DNA of 64,000 nucleotides from Bombiscardovia apis (GCF_033095945.1 NZ_AP026800.1:1116001-1180000), one strand, 5' to 3'. Counted from the stretch's first letter, positions 1 through 9,110 are shown. The notes: generated by a model not told the origin, from the letters alone. Numbers and translations: made by a program.

Positions 1-60
1 AACGCTCGCAGCTTTGAACCGTCATTTGAAGGTCCAAATCAGCGCAAACGCGCAGTAAGT
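1..60. other. Window edge, unassigned 60 bases
   Basis: Nothing can be assigned with confidence. Two plus-strand frames are open from base 1. One ends at a TAA at 56-58 and the other at a TGA at 73-75, the latter overlapping the end of rarA. Either could be the C-terminal tail of a plus-strand gene converging on rarA. The frame ending at 73-75 is rich in Arg, Asn and Gln, like a disordered basic tail, but this is too short to identify. Confidence 0.2.
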
Positions 61-1503
61 CTACCCCTTATCTGAGGCTTTCTCAGCCGTTCCGGCATTC
101 TCGCCTTGACTCTTTATGCTACTAGCAGAATCTGATTGATTCTCTTGAAGAATGCTACGAATGCGTTCCAAGCGAGGCCCCACCTCATGCTCATAGCCGC
201 GGTCGTTGGGCCGATAATACACGTGGCCAACTAATTCATCGGGCATATACTGCTGGGGAGCCACCGCGCCGGGCCAATCATGAGCATACCGGTAGCCATC
301 ATGATTACCCCAAGCCTTCATCAGTTTAGTAGGAGCATTGCGCAAATGCAGGGGCACCTGGCCTATATTGCCAGAGTCAACGTCTGCAAGAGCTTGGTCG
401 ATGGCCAGATAGGCAGCGTTCGACTTGGGCGCAGTCGCTACAGCAATGACAGCTTCGGACAAGATAATACGCGCCTCAGGCATACCAATCATGGCAACAG
501 CTTGGGCAGCAGCAACGGTCGTCTGCAAAATCTGAGGAGCAGCCATGCCCACTTCTTCAGCAGCAGCAATCATAATGCGTCGAGCAATGAAGCGCGGATC
601 CTCCCCTGCCCTGAGCATGCGAGCCAGATAGTGTAGGGCCGCATCCGGATCTGAGCCCCGCATGGACTTAATAAAAGCCGAGGCCACATCATAATGGTCG
701 TCGCCCTGTTTGTCGTAGCGCACAGCAGCCACATCCATAACAGCAGCAACCACTTTGAGGGTAATAACGGGCTTGCGAGCGCCCTTCTTGCGGGGCTGCT
801 CACCAGTGACCGCACCAGCTGCGGCCTCCAGAATCGTGAGGGCCTTGCGAGCGTCGCCACCCGCTAGTGAAACGATGCGTTCTCGGGCCTCGTCGTCTAT
901 CTTTACTTCATCTTTGAGCCCGCGCTCGTCGACCAGCGCCCGATCGATGAGATGTGCAATATCTGAAGCTTCCAAGGACTCAAGTTTGACCACTACCGAG
1001 CGCGAAAGCAGGGGTGCAATGACCGAAAAGCTAGGGTTTTCAGTGGTTGCAGCTACTAAGGTTACATCCCGATTCTCTACCGCGGGAAGCAGGGCATCTT
1101 GCTGCGACTTAGAAAAACGATGGACTTCGTCCACGAATAAAACGGTCTCTTGGCCAATTGAAACTAGGCGTTCGCGAGCGCCAGCCAGCAACTCACGCAG
1201 TTCTTTAACGCCGGAAGTCACTGCCGAAAGCTCTTCAAAGGCGCGGCCGGACTGCTCGGCCACGATGTATGCCAAAGTAGTTTTACCTACCCCGGGAGGA
1301 CCAAACAAAATAACCGAGCTGGGCGCGGTGAGCTTGGTTTGACTGCCAGAGCCCGAGCGAGCCAAGCGCTCCAAGGGGGTGCCGGGCGCTACGGCCTTGG
1401 TCTGCCCCACGAGCTCGCTCAATTCGCGTGGTCGCATCCGTACTGCCAGCGGCAGGGTGTGCTCTTCGGGCACTTGCGCAGCAGCAAAGAGATCGTCTAC
1501 CAT
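61..1503 (-). CDS. rarA: Replication-associated recombination protein A (RarA/MgsA AAA+ ATPase)
   Basis: The 480-residue product is a AAA+ ATPase of the RarA/MgsA/WRNIP1 family, which acts at stalled replication forks and is related to clamp-loader subunits. The N-terminal part carries the family hallmark of a loop recruiting the ATPase (MRPRELSELVGQ) followed by Walker A (GPPGVGKTT, about residues 68-76) and Walker B (LFVDEVHRF, about 120-128), then a sensor region (ATTENPSF). The C-terminal half has the RarA tetramerisation region (MRGSDPDAALHYLARML and the YRYAHDWP motif near the end). Length is typical, with a short extra polar tail. The ATG at 1503 begins MVDDLF. A purine-rich stretch lies just upstream, with no strong Shine-Dalgarno. 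It lies 68 bases downstream of the helicase gene on the same strand, so co-transcription is possible. Confidence 0.93.
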   Translation of the reverse strand: MVDDLFAAAQVPEEHTLPLAVRMRPRELSELVGQTKAVAPGTPLERLARSGSGSQTKLTAPSSVILFGPPGVGKTTLAYIVAEQSGRAFEELSAVTSGVKELRELLAGARERLVSIGQETVLFVDEVHRFSKSQQDALLPAVENRDVTLVAATTENPSFSVIAPLLSRSVVVKLESLEASDIAHLIDRALVDERGLKDEVKIDDEARERIVSLAGGDARKALTILEAAAGAVTGEQPRKKGARKPVITLKVVAAVMDVAAVRYDKQGDDHYDVASAFIKSMRGSDPDAALHYLARMLRAGEDPRFIARRIMIAAAEEVGMAAPQILQTTVAAAQAVAMIGMPEARIILSEAVIAVATAPKSNAAYLAIDQALADVDSGNIGQVPLHLRNAPTKLMKAWGNHDGYRYAHDWPGAVAPQQYMPDELVGHVYYRPNDRGYEHEVGPRLERIRSILQENQSDSASSIKSQGENAGTAEKASDKG

Positions 1504-1571
1504 ACTCCCCGACCCTCTTTCTTGTGTACTTCTACTCTAGTATGGCCCGGCTCTTAACACACCCCGCTCGC

Positions 1572-4238
1572 TCACAGCTTGAGCAGCTCTTCAATGGGGC
1601 CAACCTGATAGTCGGTAAAGACTACTTGACCCTCTTCTTGGCTGGCGTCGACATCTACCAAACCGGCAATGCCCCAGTCGTGCTCGCCTTCAACATCGTC
1701 GAAGACCTGCTGAACCCGCCAAATATGCTCGCGGGTCTCTCGCGAATCGTCGATGCTAAAGAAGTCATTGGATCGGGCCTTCTCGCCAGTATTGATGGCC
1801 TCGTGCTCCTCGTAGAAGTCGTCGAGCGCATCTTCCCAGGCTCGCAGGGCGTAACCCCAATCCGCATCGAGGTTCGCCAGCTGTTGGGGCTTGTCGAAAG
1901 CCACGAGCTCTACCCTGTGGAACATGGCATTGCGCACCAGCAGTTGGAGAGCCCTGCGGTCGTGCACGACCTGGTCCTTGTCTTGCGGAGGTGCAGCGTC
2001 CAAATCAGCAGAAGGAGCCTGCCCAGCTTGGCCAGCAGCCTCCCATTCGTCGACTAGCGAAGAGTCAACTGAACGCACTACGAGCTTGAGCCAGGCGATT
2101 ACATCGTCGAGCTGGTCGTCGAGCTTGCTGTCTGGCACAGTGCGGCTCAGGGCCCGGTAGGCGTCAGAAAGATAGCGCAGCAGCGTGCCCTCGGAGCGTG
2201 AAATACCATAGCGGCCCGTGTAGGAGTTGAAGTCTGAGGCAGTTTCCAGCATGTCTCGCAGTACTGACTTAGGCTTGAGCTCGAAATCGTTGGCCCAAGG
2301 CACATCGCGCTTATAACGATCGAAGGCCTCATAGAGCAGCTCTTCTAAGGGCTTGGGGTAGGTAACTTCTTGGAGCTTCTCCATCCGCTCCTCATACTCC
2401 ATCCCCTCAGCTTTCATCTCTTGGATGGCTTGGTCGCGCGCCTGCCTCTGCTGGGCCTTCAAGACCTGTCGAGGATCCTCTAGGGTGGCTTCCACCATCG
2501 AAATGAGATCCATGTCGTAAGTGGGTGAATCTGGGTCTAAGAGCTCCAGGGCAGCCAAAAGGAAGGGCGAGAGAGGCTGGTCCAAGGCGAAGTCTTCGGG
2601 CAGGTCCACAGTTGTATCGTAGTCGGGAGTGCCATTAGGGCCTTCGAGTATCTCGATTACGCCAGTATCTTGCAGGGTTTGGAAGATTTCCTCAGCCCGA
2701 GCGTGGAGGTCTTCCTTCTCATTAGGCGTCTGCAAAGAGTCATCAATGAGCTGGTCGACCCGGGCGCGGGCATCGCCTCCCTGAGCCACCTCGTTAAGCA
2801 CCATGGCATGCGTAACCTGCAAGCGGGCCTTCAAGGTTTCCGGCTGAGCCTCCACTAGATGGTCGAAGGTGGTCTGACTCCAAGTCACAAAGCCTTCCGG
2901 AGCCTTCTTACGCTTGATTTTCTTGAGCTTCTTGGGGTCGTCGCCCGCCTTAGCAAGAGCTTTGGCATTCTCAATCTCATATTCGGGCGCTTCGGCCACT
3001 ACCAGACCTTCCGAGTCGAAGCCCATACGCCCAGCCCTGCCAGCAATTTGATGGAATTCGCGGGCCCGCAGCCGGCGCATTTTGAATCCGTCGAACTTGG
3101 TGAGCGCCGTCAACAATACCGTGTGAATGGGCACATTGATACCCACGCCTAGGGTGTCAGTGCCGCAAATAACGGGCAGGAGGCCTTGTTGGGCCAGCTG
3201 CTCTACCAACCGCCGGTAGCGAGGCAGCATGCCAGCATGGTGAATGCCCACGCCCGTGCGCAAGAGGCGGGAGAGAATCTTACCGAAGCCAGTTGTGAAT
3301 TTGGTACCTGCGATAGCTTCTTTAATACGCTCGCGGTCTTCCTTGCTGGAGACTCCCGAGCTCGAAAGAGCCTGCGCTGTCTCAAGCGCTGCATCTTGCG
3401 AGAAGTGAACAATGTAGACCGGGGTCTGCTGTTTGCCTATTAACTCTTCAATAGTAGAAGCGAGAGGAGTTTCGACATAACGATAAGACAACGGCACCGG
3501 GCGAGGTGCATCAGCCACCACATCTACCGGCCGACCTGTGCGCTCTTGGAGGGAATCTGCAATAGCGGAGACATCGCCCAAGGTTGCTGACATCAGTAAG
3601 AACTGGGTCTGCGGTAGCGTCAGCAGTGGCACCTGCCAGGCCCAACCGCGGTCAGGGTCTCCGTAAAAGTGGAATTCGTCCATAGCCACGCAGCCCACGT
3701 CGGCATGCTCGCCCTCGCGCAAGGCTTGATTAGCCAAAATCTCCGCAGTGCAGCAGATGACGGGCGCATCGGTATTGATATGCGTGTCTCCGGTAATCAT
3801 ACCGACGTTCTCACGCCCCAAATCGTGGACTAAGTCAAAGAACTTCTCGGAGACTAGAGCTTTAATAGGAGCCGTGTAATAGGAACGCCTGCCCGTGCAC
3901 AAGGCGATAAAATGCATGGCGAGCGCCACTAGCGACTTACCCGAGCCAGTGGGCGTGTTGAGTACTACATGATCTCCCGAAAGCAGCGACATCACCGCTT
4001 CCTCTTGATGGGGCCAGGGAGTGATGCCCTTATCTGCTACCCACCCAAAAAAGCGCTCATAGAGCTCGTCACTATCGAGATTGCGCTCCTCACCTATGCT
4101 AGGCACCTGAGCTGAAAGCGAAGCGTACTGGCCTGGCTGAGCCTCTTTGGCTGCGAGCTGATGGGCATTGCTCCCGGGGCCGTCAACAGGCAGCCTTGAG
4201 TTGGATGAAAGGTCTTGCTGCTGATCGGTATGTGACAT
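1572..4238 (-). CDS. DEAD/DEAH-box helicase of the Ski2-like, DUF3516-containing type
   Basis: This 888-residue superfamily 2 helicase has Walker A TPTGSGKSLVAL (about residues 96-107), a DEFH motif II (AMDEFHFYGDPDRGWAW), motif III LLMSATLGD and motif VI HQIAGRAGRMGFD. The region after the helicase core (about residues 480-888) corresponds to the actinobacterial DUF3516 extension found on this subfamily, which is related to HelY/Ski2 RNA helicases. The natural substrate is not known from sequence; RNA unwinding is an inference from the family. The first 60 residues are polar and poorly conserved. The ATG at 4238 has only AGAGG directly upstream, but a -10-like TAGACT ends 6 nt before the ATG, so the message may be leaderless. 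The next gene on the strand is rarA. Confidence 0.88.
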   Translation of the reverse strand: MSHTDQQQDLSSNSRLPVDGPGSNAHQLAAKEAQPGQYASLSAQVPSIGEERNLDSDELYERFFGWVADKGITPWPHQEEAVMSLLSGDHVVLNTPTGSGKSLVALAMHFIALCTGRRSYYTAPIKALVSEKFFDLVHDLGRENVGMITGDTHINTDAPVICCTAEILANQALREGEHADVGCVAMDEFHFYGDPDRGWAWQVPLLTLPQTQFLLMSATLGDVSAIADSLQERTGRPVDVVADAPRPVPLSYRYVETPLASTIEELIGKQQTPVYIVHFSQDAALETAQALSSSGVSSKEDRERIKEAIAGTKFTTGFGKILSRLLRTGVGIHHAGMLPRYRRLVEQLAQQGLLPVICGTDTLGVGINVPIHTVLLTALTKFDGFKMRRLRAREFHQIAGRAGRMGFDSEGLVVAEAPEYEIENAKALAKAGDDPKKLKKIKRKKAPEGFVTWSQTTFDHLVEAQPETLKARLQVTHAMVLNEVAQGGDARARVDQLIDDSLQTPNEKEDLHARAEEIFQTLQDTGVIEILEGPNGTPDYDTTVDLPEDFALDQPLSPFLLAALELLDPDSPTYDMDLISMVEATLEDPRQVLKAQQRQARDQAIQEMKAEGMEYEERMEKLQEVTYPKPLEELLYEAFDRYKRDVPWANDFELKPKSVLRDMLETASDFNSYTGRYGISRSEGTLLRYLSDAYRALSRTVPDSKLDDQLDDVIAWLKLVVRSVDSSLVDEWEAAGQAGQAPSADLDAAPPQDKDQVVHDRRALQLLVRNAMFHRVELVAFDKPQQLANLDADWGYALRAWEDALDDFYEEHEAINTGEKARSNDFFSIDDSRETREHIWRVQQVFDDVEGEHDWGIAGLVDVDASQEEGQVVFTDYQVGPIEELLKL

Positions 4239-4357
4239 ACCTCTAGTCTAGCGGCGGGGGCGGGCAGATTACTAGGCGCTTGAAAGAGGCATTTACTGCT
4301 CTCATACAGGTAGGGCAGCAGCAGACAAAGCATGCAAATACACATTTTTTGCTTCAA
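4239..4357. other. Divergent intergenic region, helicase side
   Basis: This is the helicase-proximal part of a 347-base divergent gap. Apart from the helicase's own -10-like hexamer next to its start codon I see no gene, tRNA or repeat here. The rest of the gap holds the sugar-operon promoter and leader, listed separately. Confidence 0.5.
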
Positions 4358-4387
4358 TTAGATTTTTCGCAAAAGCGTGTCTATAAT
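4358..4387 (+). promoter_or_regulatory. Promoter of the sugar-uptake operon with possible ROK operator
   Basis: A perfect TATAAT (4382-4387) lies 18 nt downstream of TTAGAT (4358-4363). Within the spacer, TTTTTCGCAAAAGCG (4363-4377) has the A/T-flanked, TTCG/GCAAAA look of NagC/Mlc-type ROK operators. Because a ROK regulator is encoded in this operon, autoregulation at this site is an inference. Predicted transcription start is near 4394. Confidence 0.55.
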
Positions 4388-4415
4388 AAGTTAAGAAACA
4401 AAACTAAATAATTGG

Positions 4416-4560
4416 ATGGCGGCCTTCGACACAGCAGTCCGTCACCGTCCGCACTACCGCCATAGTGCTTACCAAACTTGGTAGGCACCTGACCGAGTCC
4501 AGAACGCGGGAGCTCTGAACTCGCAGTACACCACAAAACAGCTGCCGGCCACACGGTCAG
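4416..4560 (+). promoter_or_regulatory. Structured 5' leader with competing hairpins
   Basis: The roughly 190-nt untranslated leader of the sugar operon contains three short-range helices that cannot all form together. These are ATGGCGG (4416-4422) with CCGCCAT (4457-4463); GCACTA (4451-4456) with TAGTGC (4463-4468); and GTGC-T-TACCAA (4465-4475) with TTGGTA-G-GCAC (4478-4488). In addition CTGACCG (4489-4495) can pair with CGGTCAG (4554-4560), just before the ribosome-binding site. The pairings are perfect apart from one T-G wobble. This resembles an attenuator or riboswitch-type switch, but no known class is recognised. Confidence 0.4.
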
Positions 4561-4585
4561 CAACTGAGTTAAGTGAAGGGAATCA

Positions 4586-5917
4586 ATGATGAGAAACAAG
4601 ACATGGATTGCAGGCGTCGCACTTGCCACAGCCACAGTGCTAGCACTCTCGGGGTGCTCAATGGGTGGCAGCTCGTCTTCTAACAAAGAAGCTTCGGGAG
4701 ATGCCGACGGCAAGGGCAAAACCATTACCGTATGGGCCATGAAGGGTGACTACACCGACGAAACCTTAGCTGCCATTAACAAGGCCTTCAAGGAGAAGAC
4801 CGGAGCCGACGTTAAAGTTCAGACTCAGCAGTGGGATGGCATCGGCACGAAGATTACTACCGCCTTATCTACCTCCACTCCCCCAGATATCATCGACATG
4901 GGCAACACGCAGGTTGCTGGCTATGCAGCTTCGGGCGGTCTGATGGATCTGACCAGCGAAAAGAGCAATCTGAGCGCCGGAAACAAGTGGATTAAGGGAT
5001 TGGAAGAGCCTGCAACCATCGACGGTAAGCTCTACGGCGTTCCCGCTTTTGCTGCCGCTCGCGCTGTGATTTACAACAAGCAGATTTGGAAAGACGCTGG
5101 AGTTACCTCCGAGCCCAAGAACTGGGATGAGTTCACAGCTGCTCTCGATAAGGTACAGGCCAAGAATGCTGAGAATGCCGACTTTGTGCCCTTCTACATG
5201 CCCGGCCAATACTGGTATTCAGCCCTCCAGTTCATCTGGGATGCCGGCGGTAATGTAGCTCAAGAAAAAGATGGCAGCTGGAAGGGTACCATGTCGAGCG
5301 AAAACTCTATTAAGGGCATGGACCAGTGGAAAGCCTTCCAAAACAAGTACTCTAGTGAAGCTTCCCGCAGCGTCGACACAGAAACTCCTAGTATGGACGA
5401 CATGCTGGCAGATGGCAAGACCGGCGCTATCCTGAGTAATTCCGCCACTATTGGCACCGTAAAGAAGACTAATCCTGCGCTCACCGACGACAGCCTAGGC
5501 ACCTTCGCAATGCCCGGCCAGTCCGGCAAGAATCAGGTCTCCATGGTTGCCGGCTCCGATTGGGCTGTAGCTGCCAAGAGCCAGAACCAGAAGCTCGCCA
5601 TTGAGTGGCTCAAGATTGCTGCCAGCGACGAGATTCAGCAGACCTGGGTCTTTGAGCACGACGGATGGCTGCCCAACTCGGTAGAAGGCTTGGACAAGTC
5701 TATGAAGTCCGACAAGTTCCCACAGGTACAGAAGGGCTTCTTCGAAGCTGCTAAGAATTCCAAGACCACTCCGGCCTCCCCCAACTGGGCAGACGTCGAG
5801 TCTGACAAGTCCATCAACGACTTCACCAAGACGATTGCTACTGGTAGCGCTTCCACCAAGGATGCAGCACAGAAGTTCGATGCCCACCTAGACGAAGTCT
5901 TCGCTAAGAAGAACTAG
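4586..5917 (+). CDS. Sugar ABC transporter substrate-binding lipoprotein
   Basis: This is a 443-residue extracellular solute-binding protein of family 1 (carbohydrate type). It has a lipoprotein signal peptide with lipobox LSGC, the acylated cysteine being C24, followed by a Ser/Asn-rich linker. The mature protein starts with the typical TITVWAMKGD strand and has the family's PDIIDMGNTQ and GKLYGVPAF segments. It should capture a sugar outside the membrane and deliver it to the two permeases encoded next. The substrate is not readable from sequence. The downstream GH20 enzyme makes an N-acetylhexosamine-containing oligosaccharide the best guess. The start is the ATG at 4586, preceded by GAAGGG (4575-4580). 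The operon has no ATPase gene, as is common in Actinobacteria that share one MsiK-like ATPase. Confidence 0.9.
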   Translation: MMRNKTWIAGVALATATVLALSGCSMGGSSSSNKEASGDADGKGKTITVWAMKGDYTDETLAAINKAFKEKTGADVKVQTQQWDGIGTKITTALSTSTPPDIIDMGNTQVAGYAASGGLMDLTSEKSNLSAGNKWIKGLEEPATIDGKLYGVPAFAAARAVIYNKQIWKDAGVTSEPKNWDEFTAALDKVQAKNAENADFVPFYMPGQYWYSALQFIWDAGGNVAQEKDGSWKGTMSSENSIKGMDQWKAFQNKYSSEASRSVDTETPSMDDMLADGKTGAILSNSATIGTVKKTNPALTDDSLGTFAMPGQSGKNQVSMVAGSDWAVAAKSQNQKLAIEWLKIAASDEIQQTWVFEHDGWLPNSVEGLDKSMKSDKFPQVQKGFFEAAKNSKTTPASPNWADVESDKSINDFTKTIATGSASTKDAAQKFDAHLDEVFAKKN

Positions 5918-5937
5918 CCCCTCGTCTTGAGCGAACT

Positions 5938-5972
5938 TGGCCGGCTGCCTACTGTCTATCTGCAGCCGGCCA
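5938..5972 (+). terminator. Intercistronic hairpin after the binding-protein gene
   Basis: A perfect 11-bp stem, TGGCCGGCTGC (5938-5948) with GCAGCCGGCCA (5962-5972), has a 13-nt loop and no U-run. It lies between the binding-protein and first permease genes. In many binding-protein-dependent transporters such a stem protects the binding-protein mRNA or reduces read-through, giving an excess of binding protein over permease. That role is inferred here. Confidence 0.6.
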
Positions 5973-6016
5973 GCCCCTCCTCAAGTAAACCGTCGGATCA
6001 TTGTAAGGGAGTTGAC

Positions 6017-7000
6017 ATGACAGATTATTCCGGCACGAGCCCATCGCCGATGCCGTCGCACAGCAGTCTTGGTCGCAGCAAGCAAGAAACCCGAGCGCCC
6101 AAGAAGATGAAAAGTTATGGCAAGATGGCTGGCCTCTTACTGACACCCACCGGCATAATCTTGGTGGCGCTCGTAGTAGTGCCCATCATATTCTTGGTCT
6201 TCACCTCCTTTACTAACTTCAACCGCAAGTCGCTCATGACTGGCGAGTTTGAGATGAGGGGCTTAAGCCAATACCAGGCAGTGATCTCAGGTCCTACCTT
6301 CTGGGCTGCTTTAGTTAGGACCTTCCTCTTTACTGCCGCCCTCGTAGTTGGCTCCATGCTCATCGGCATGGGAGTAGCTCAAATGATGACCAAACTCGGT
6401 ACGTTTATGCGCTACGTAGTCACCTTCGTATTGATTTTCGCTTGGGCCATGCCTAATGTAGCGTCTTCCTTCGTTTGGGTTTGGCTCTTCCAACCCAAAT
6501 ACGGCGTTATCAACTGGCTTTTAACCAAGCTGCGTATCTTTGGAGACGTATCCAACTTAGCGTGGTCTGATAACACTACTCTTGCCTTCGTAAGTATCTG
6601 GCTACTAGTGGTCTGGCAGGCAGTGCCCTATATCGCCATTACCCTCTACGCTGCAACCTCCCAGCTGGACCCTTCCAGTCTTGAGGCCGCCCAGCTGGAC
6701 GGCGCTGGCCCCATTCGCACCTACTGGCAGATTATTGTGCCGCTGATTTCTCCCAGCATTTTGGTTATCGGAATGCTTTCAGTCATCTGGGACTTCAACG
6801 TATTTAACCAGATTTGGCTAGTCTCTGCCGGCGGCCCCAGCGGTTCTACATCAACAATTGGTGTCTTCACCTATAAGAAGGCCTTCATCAACTTTGATAT
6901 TGCCCAGGGCGCAGCCATCTCTGTTATTACCGTAGCAATTTTGCTCGTTATTACCAGCTTCTATGTACGCAATCTCCTGAAATCAGGTGAGGATCTATGA
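6017..7000 (+). CDS. Sugar ABC transporter permease (MalF type)
   Basis: This 327-residue inner-membrane permease has about six membrane segments. The first is about residues 38-62 (GLLLTPTGIILVALVVVPIIFLVF), after a polar, Ser/Lys-rich N-terminus. The EAA motif that docks the ATPase is visible as LEAAQLDGAGPIRTYWQIIVPLISP. An upstream in-frame start at 5927 exists, but the ATG at 6017 has AAGGGA (6005-6010) at good spacing, and the longer version would run through the intercistronic hairpin, so 6017 is chosen. It pairs with the next permease, whose start overlaps this stop by 4 nt. Confidence 0.9.
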   Translation: MTDYSGTSPSPMPSHSSLGRSKQETRAPKKMKSYGKMAGLLLTPTGIILVALVVVPIIFLVFTSFTNFNRKSLMTGEFEMRGLSQYQAVISGPTFWAALVRTFLFTAALVVGSMLIGMGVAQMMTKLGTFMRYVVTFVLIFAWAMPNVASSFVWVWLFQPKYGVINWLLTKLRIFGDVSNLAWSDNTTLAFVSIWLLVVWQAVPYIAITLYAATSQLDPSSLEAAQLDGAGPIRTYWQIIVPLISPSILVIGMLSVIWDFNVFNQIWLVSAGGPSGSTSTIGVFTYKKAFINFDIAQGAAISVITVAILLVITSFYVRNLLKSGEDL

Positions 7001-7878
7001 GCACCACAAACACCAGCCGCACTTCCTCCAACGGCCAAGCAGTTCCCAGCAACAAGCGCTTCAACTGGCATAAGTTCGGCACCGTTATCGTCGCTATAAT
7101 CTTCTGCCTTATCTGGTTCTTCCCTGTTTATTGGATGGCTATCACTGCCTTCAAACCTCGTAAGGAAGTGATGACCTCCAATCCGGTCTTCATTCCCAAG
7201 CACTGGTCTGTAGAGAACTTCCACACCGCAATATTCAACACTACATTCTTTGTGAACTTGAAAAACTCCGCTATTATCACCTTCTGCGCAGTCATTATCT
7301 CGATTGTTTTCGCCTTCTTAGCCTGCGCGGCACTCACCCTCTACCGTTTCAAGGGTCGCAGAGTCATCATGGTAATGGTGCTGGCTATGCAAATGATTCC
7401 GGGTACGGCCATGCTTATCCCCCAGTTCATAGTCTTCAACCAGTTTGGACTGCTCAACAAGTATATAGGTCTCATTTTGGCCTATATTGCTCTCGTCTTG
7501 CCCTTTTCAATTTGGAATATGCGAGGATTCTTCCTATCGATTCCCTCTTCCATCTTTGAATCGGCTCGAGTCGAAGGTGCTAGCGAATGGCAGATATTGC
7601 GGCGCATTACCTTCCCACTCGTAGCTCCCGGCGTAGTATCGACCTCCGTATTCGCCTTCATTACCGCTTGGAATGACTACTTGACGGCCTACACCTTCAT
7701 GAAAGACGAGGCCAAGTACACGCTACCCGTGTGGCTAGCATCCTTCACCACTCCAGCAGGTACCGACTTCGGCGGGCAGATGGCCGCTTCGGTACTCTTC
7801 TCACTGCCTGTGGTCATATTCTTCATGATTATCCAGGGCAATATCGCCAAGGGTGCTACTACCGGCTCGGTAAAGTAG
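6997..7878 (+). CDS. Sugar ABC transporter permease (MalG type)
   Basis: The 293-residue product is the second permease subunit, with six membrane segments (the first about residues 29-50) and an EAA loop ESARVEGASEWQILRRITFPLVAPG. The ATG overlaps the stop codon of the preceding permease (ATGA) and has AGGTGAGG upstream, indicating translational coupling and equal amounts of the two subunits. It forms the membrane channel of the carbohydrate importer together with the 6017-7000 product. An ATPase must be supplied from elsewhere in the genome. Confidence 0.9.
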   Translation: MSTTNTSRTSSNGQAVPSNKRFNWHKFGTVIVAIIFCLIWFFPVYWMAITAFKPRKEVMTSNPVFIPKHWSVENFHTAIFNTTFFVNLKNSAIITFCAVIISIVFAFLACAALTLYRFKGRRVIMVMVLAMQMIPGTAMLIPQFIVFNQFGLLNKYIGLILAYIALVLPFSIWNMRGFFLSIPSSIFESARVEGASEWQILRRITFPLVAPGVVSTSVFAFITAWNDYLTAYTFMKDEAKYTLPVWLASFTTPAGTDFGGQMAASVLFSLPVVIFFMIIQGNIAKGATTGSVK

Positions 7879-7913
7879 GTAAGCTTAGGGCCAAGAGCGA
7901 GGAGCAAAGGCAC

Positions 7914-9053
7914 ATGAGCAACTCAACTGGCGCTTCAACCAGCATCAGACACAAAACGGTCGGATCGCGCGTATCCCTGCCCTCAGATATTCGCAAGAAT
8001 AACCGAAGGACCGTGCTACGCGCCCTCTACCCCGACCGCTGGCTCTCTAGGGCAGACATCGCTAAGACGACCGGACTCTCGAAGGTCTCTACCTCCGATG
8101 TAGTGGCAGATTTAATCGATGATTCACTCTTGGTAGAAGGAGGGTTCAAGCCCTCTTCCAAGCCCGGTAAGCCAGCTCTGCTGGTCGGCATGCACACGCA
8201 AAGTATGTGTGTCATGGGTATTGATCTCTCTGAAGTTGGCACGGTCCAAGGCATCCTTACGGACTTGCAAGGCCGGGTAATCGCCCGTTCCAGCAAGGCG
8301 TTAGCGCCCGCACAGCAGCTTCCCTTAGAGCCTATTGTCGACTTGTGTAATGAGCTCACTAGCCAAGCACCCGCACCAATTTTAGGTCTGGGAGTCGCCA
8401 CGCCCGGCACCGTGAACGAAAACGGCACCGTATTGGCTGCTCCTAACTTGGGATGGACTGATCTCAACCTCGCCGCAGAACTCACATCCAGGCTGGGCGT
8501 ACAGACCTACGTGACCAATGATGCTGATAGCGCAGCCTTCGGTGAGCGATGCTTCGCTCAAGGCCCGGCCAACATGATTGTGGTGCAAATAGCCCGAGGC
8601 GTAGGTGCTGGTGTGCTGATTGACAACCACATTGTGCGAGGTTCGCATTATGTGGCCGGCGAAATTGGACATGTGGTTGTCGACGAGAATGGCATTCCAT
8701 GCGCCTGCGGCAAGCGCGGATGCTTGGAAACGTTGACCTCAGTACCCTTCCTCGAAAGCCGGATAGTTGAAGACCCCGGCAACCGTGAAGACATACTGGC
8801 CGGAGCCGGAGAGGCTCTAGGTGCTGCACTTTCGATGCCGGTAGCGCTCATTAATATCACCGACATAGTCATATCTGGCCCCACTTCCATCGTTGACACC
8901 ACCATGCTTAATGCGGTAGAGAATACTATTAACGACCGGGTCCATTCACGCTTCATCCGCTCGGTACACGTGCACCCTACCGTCTTAGGCACCGATGCAG
9001 CGGCTTTAGGCAGCGTGGCTTGCGTATTGCGCCACCAGCTCGGTGTCCTATGA
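7914..9053 (+). CDS. ROK-family transcriptional regulator
   Basis: This 379-residue protein has an N-terminal winged helix-turn-helix (about residues 20-75: SRADIAKTTGLSKVSTSDVV) followed by a ROK domain. The ROK domain shows GVATPGTVN, the sugar-binding EIGHV and the zinc motif CACGKRGC with the following LE. It is therefore a sugar-responsive repressor or activator of the NagC/XylR type rather than a kinase. An in-frame start exists at 7731, inside the permease gene, but the ATG at 7914 follows GAGGAGCAAAGG and gives the normal domain start. Being inside the operon between permease and GH20 genes, it probably controls this operon, with the transported sugar or its phosphate as effector (inference). 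Confidence 0.88.
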   Translation: MSNSTGASTSIRHKTVGSRVSLPSDIRKNNRRTVLRALYPDRWLSRADIAKTTGLSKVSTSDVVADLIDDSLLVEGGFKPSSKPGKPALLVGMHTQSMCVMGIDLSEVGTVQGILTDLQGRVIARSSKALAPAQQLPLEPIVDLCNELTSQAPAPILGLGVATPGTVNENGTVLAAPNLGWTDLNLAAELTSRLGVQTYVTNDADSAAFGERCFAQGPANMIVVQIARGVGAGVLIDNHIVRGSHYVAGEIGHVVVDENGIPCACGKRGCLETLTSVPFLESRIVEDPGNREDILAGAGEALGAALSMPVALINITDIVISGPTSIVDTTMLNAVENTINDRVHSRFIRSVHVHPTVLGTDAAALGSVACVLRHQLGVL

Positions 9054-9110
9054 CCAATAGCTCGTCCGAAACCCCATGACAACTATCTCAGCTTCAACAA
9101 AGGAGTCACC

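Noticed and set aside
5927-6016. Longer start for the first sugar permease
   Set aside because: Runs through the intercistronic hairpin; ATG 6017 has a good Shine-Dalgarno.
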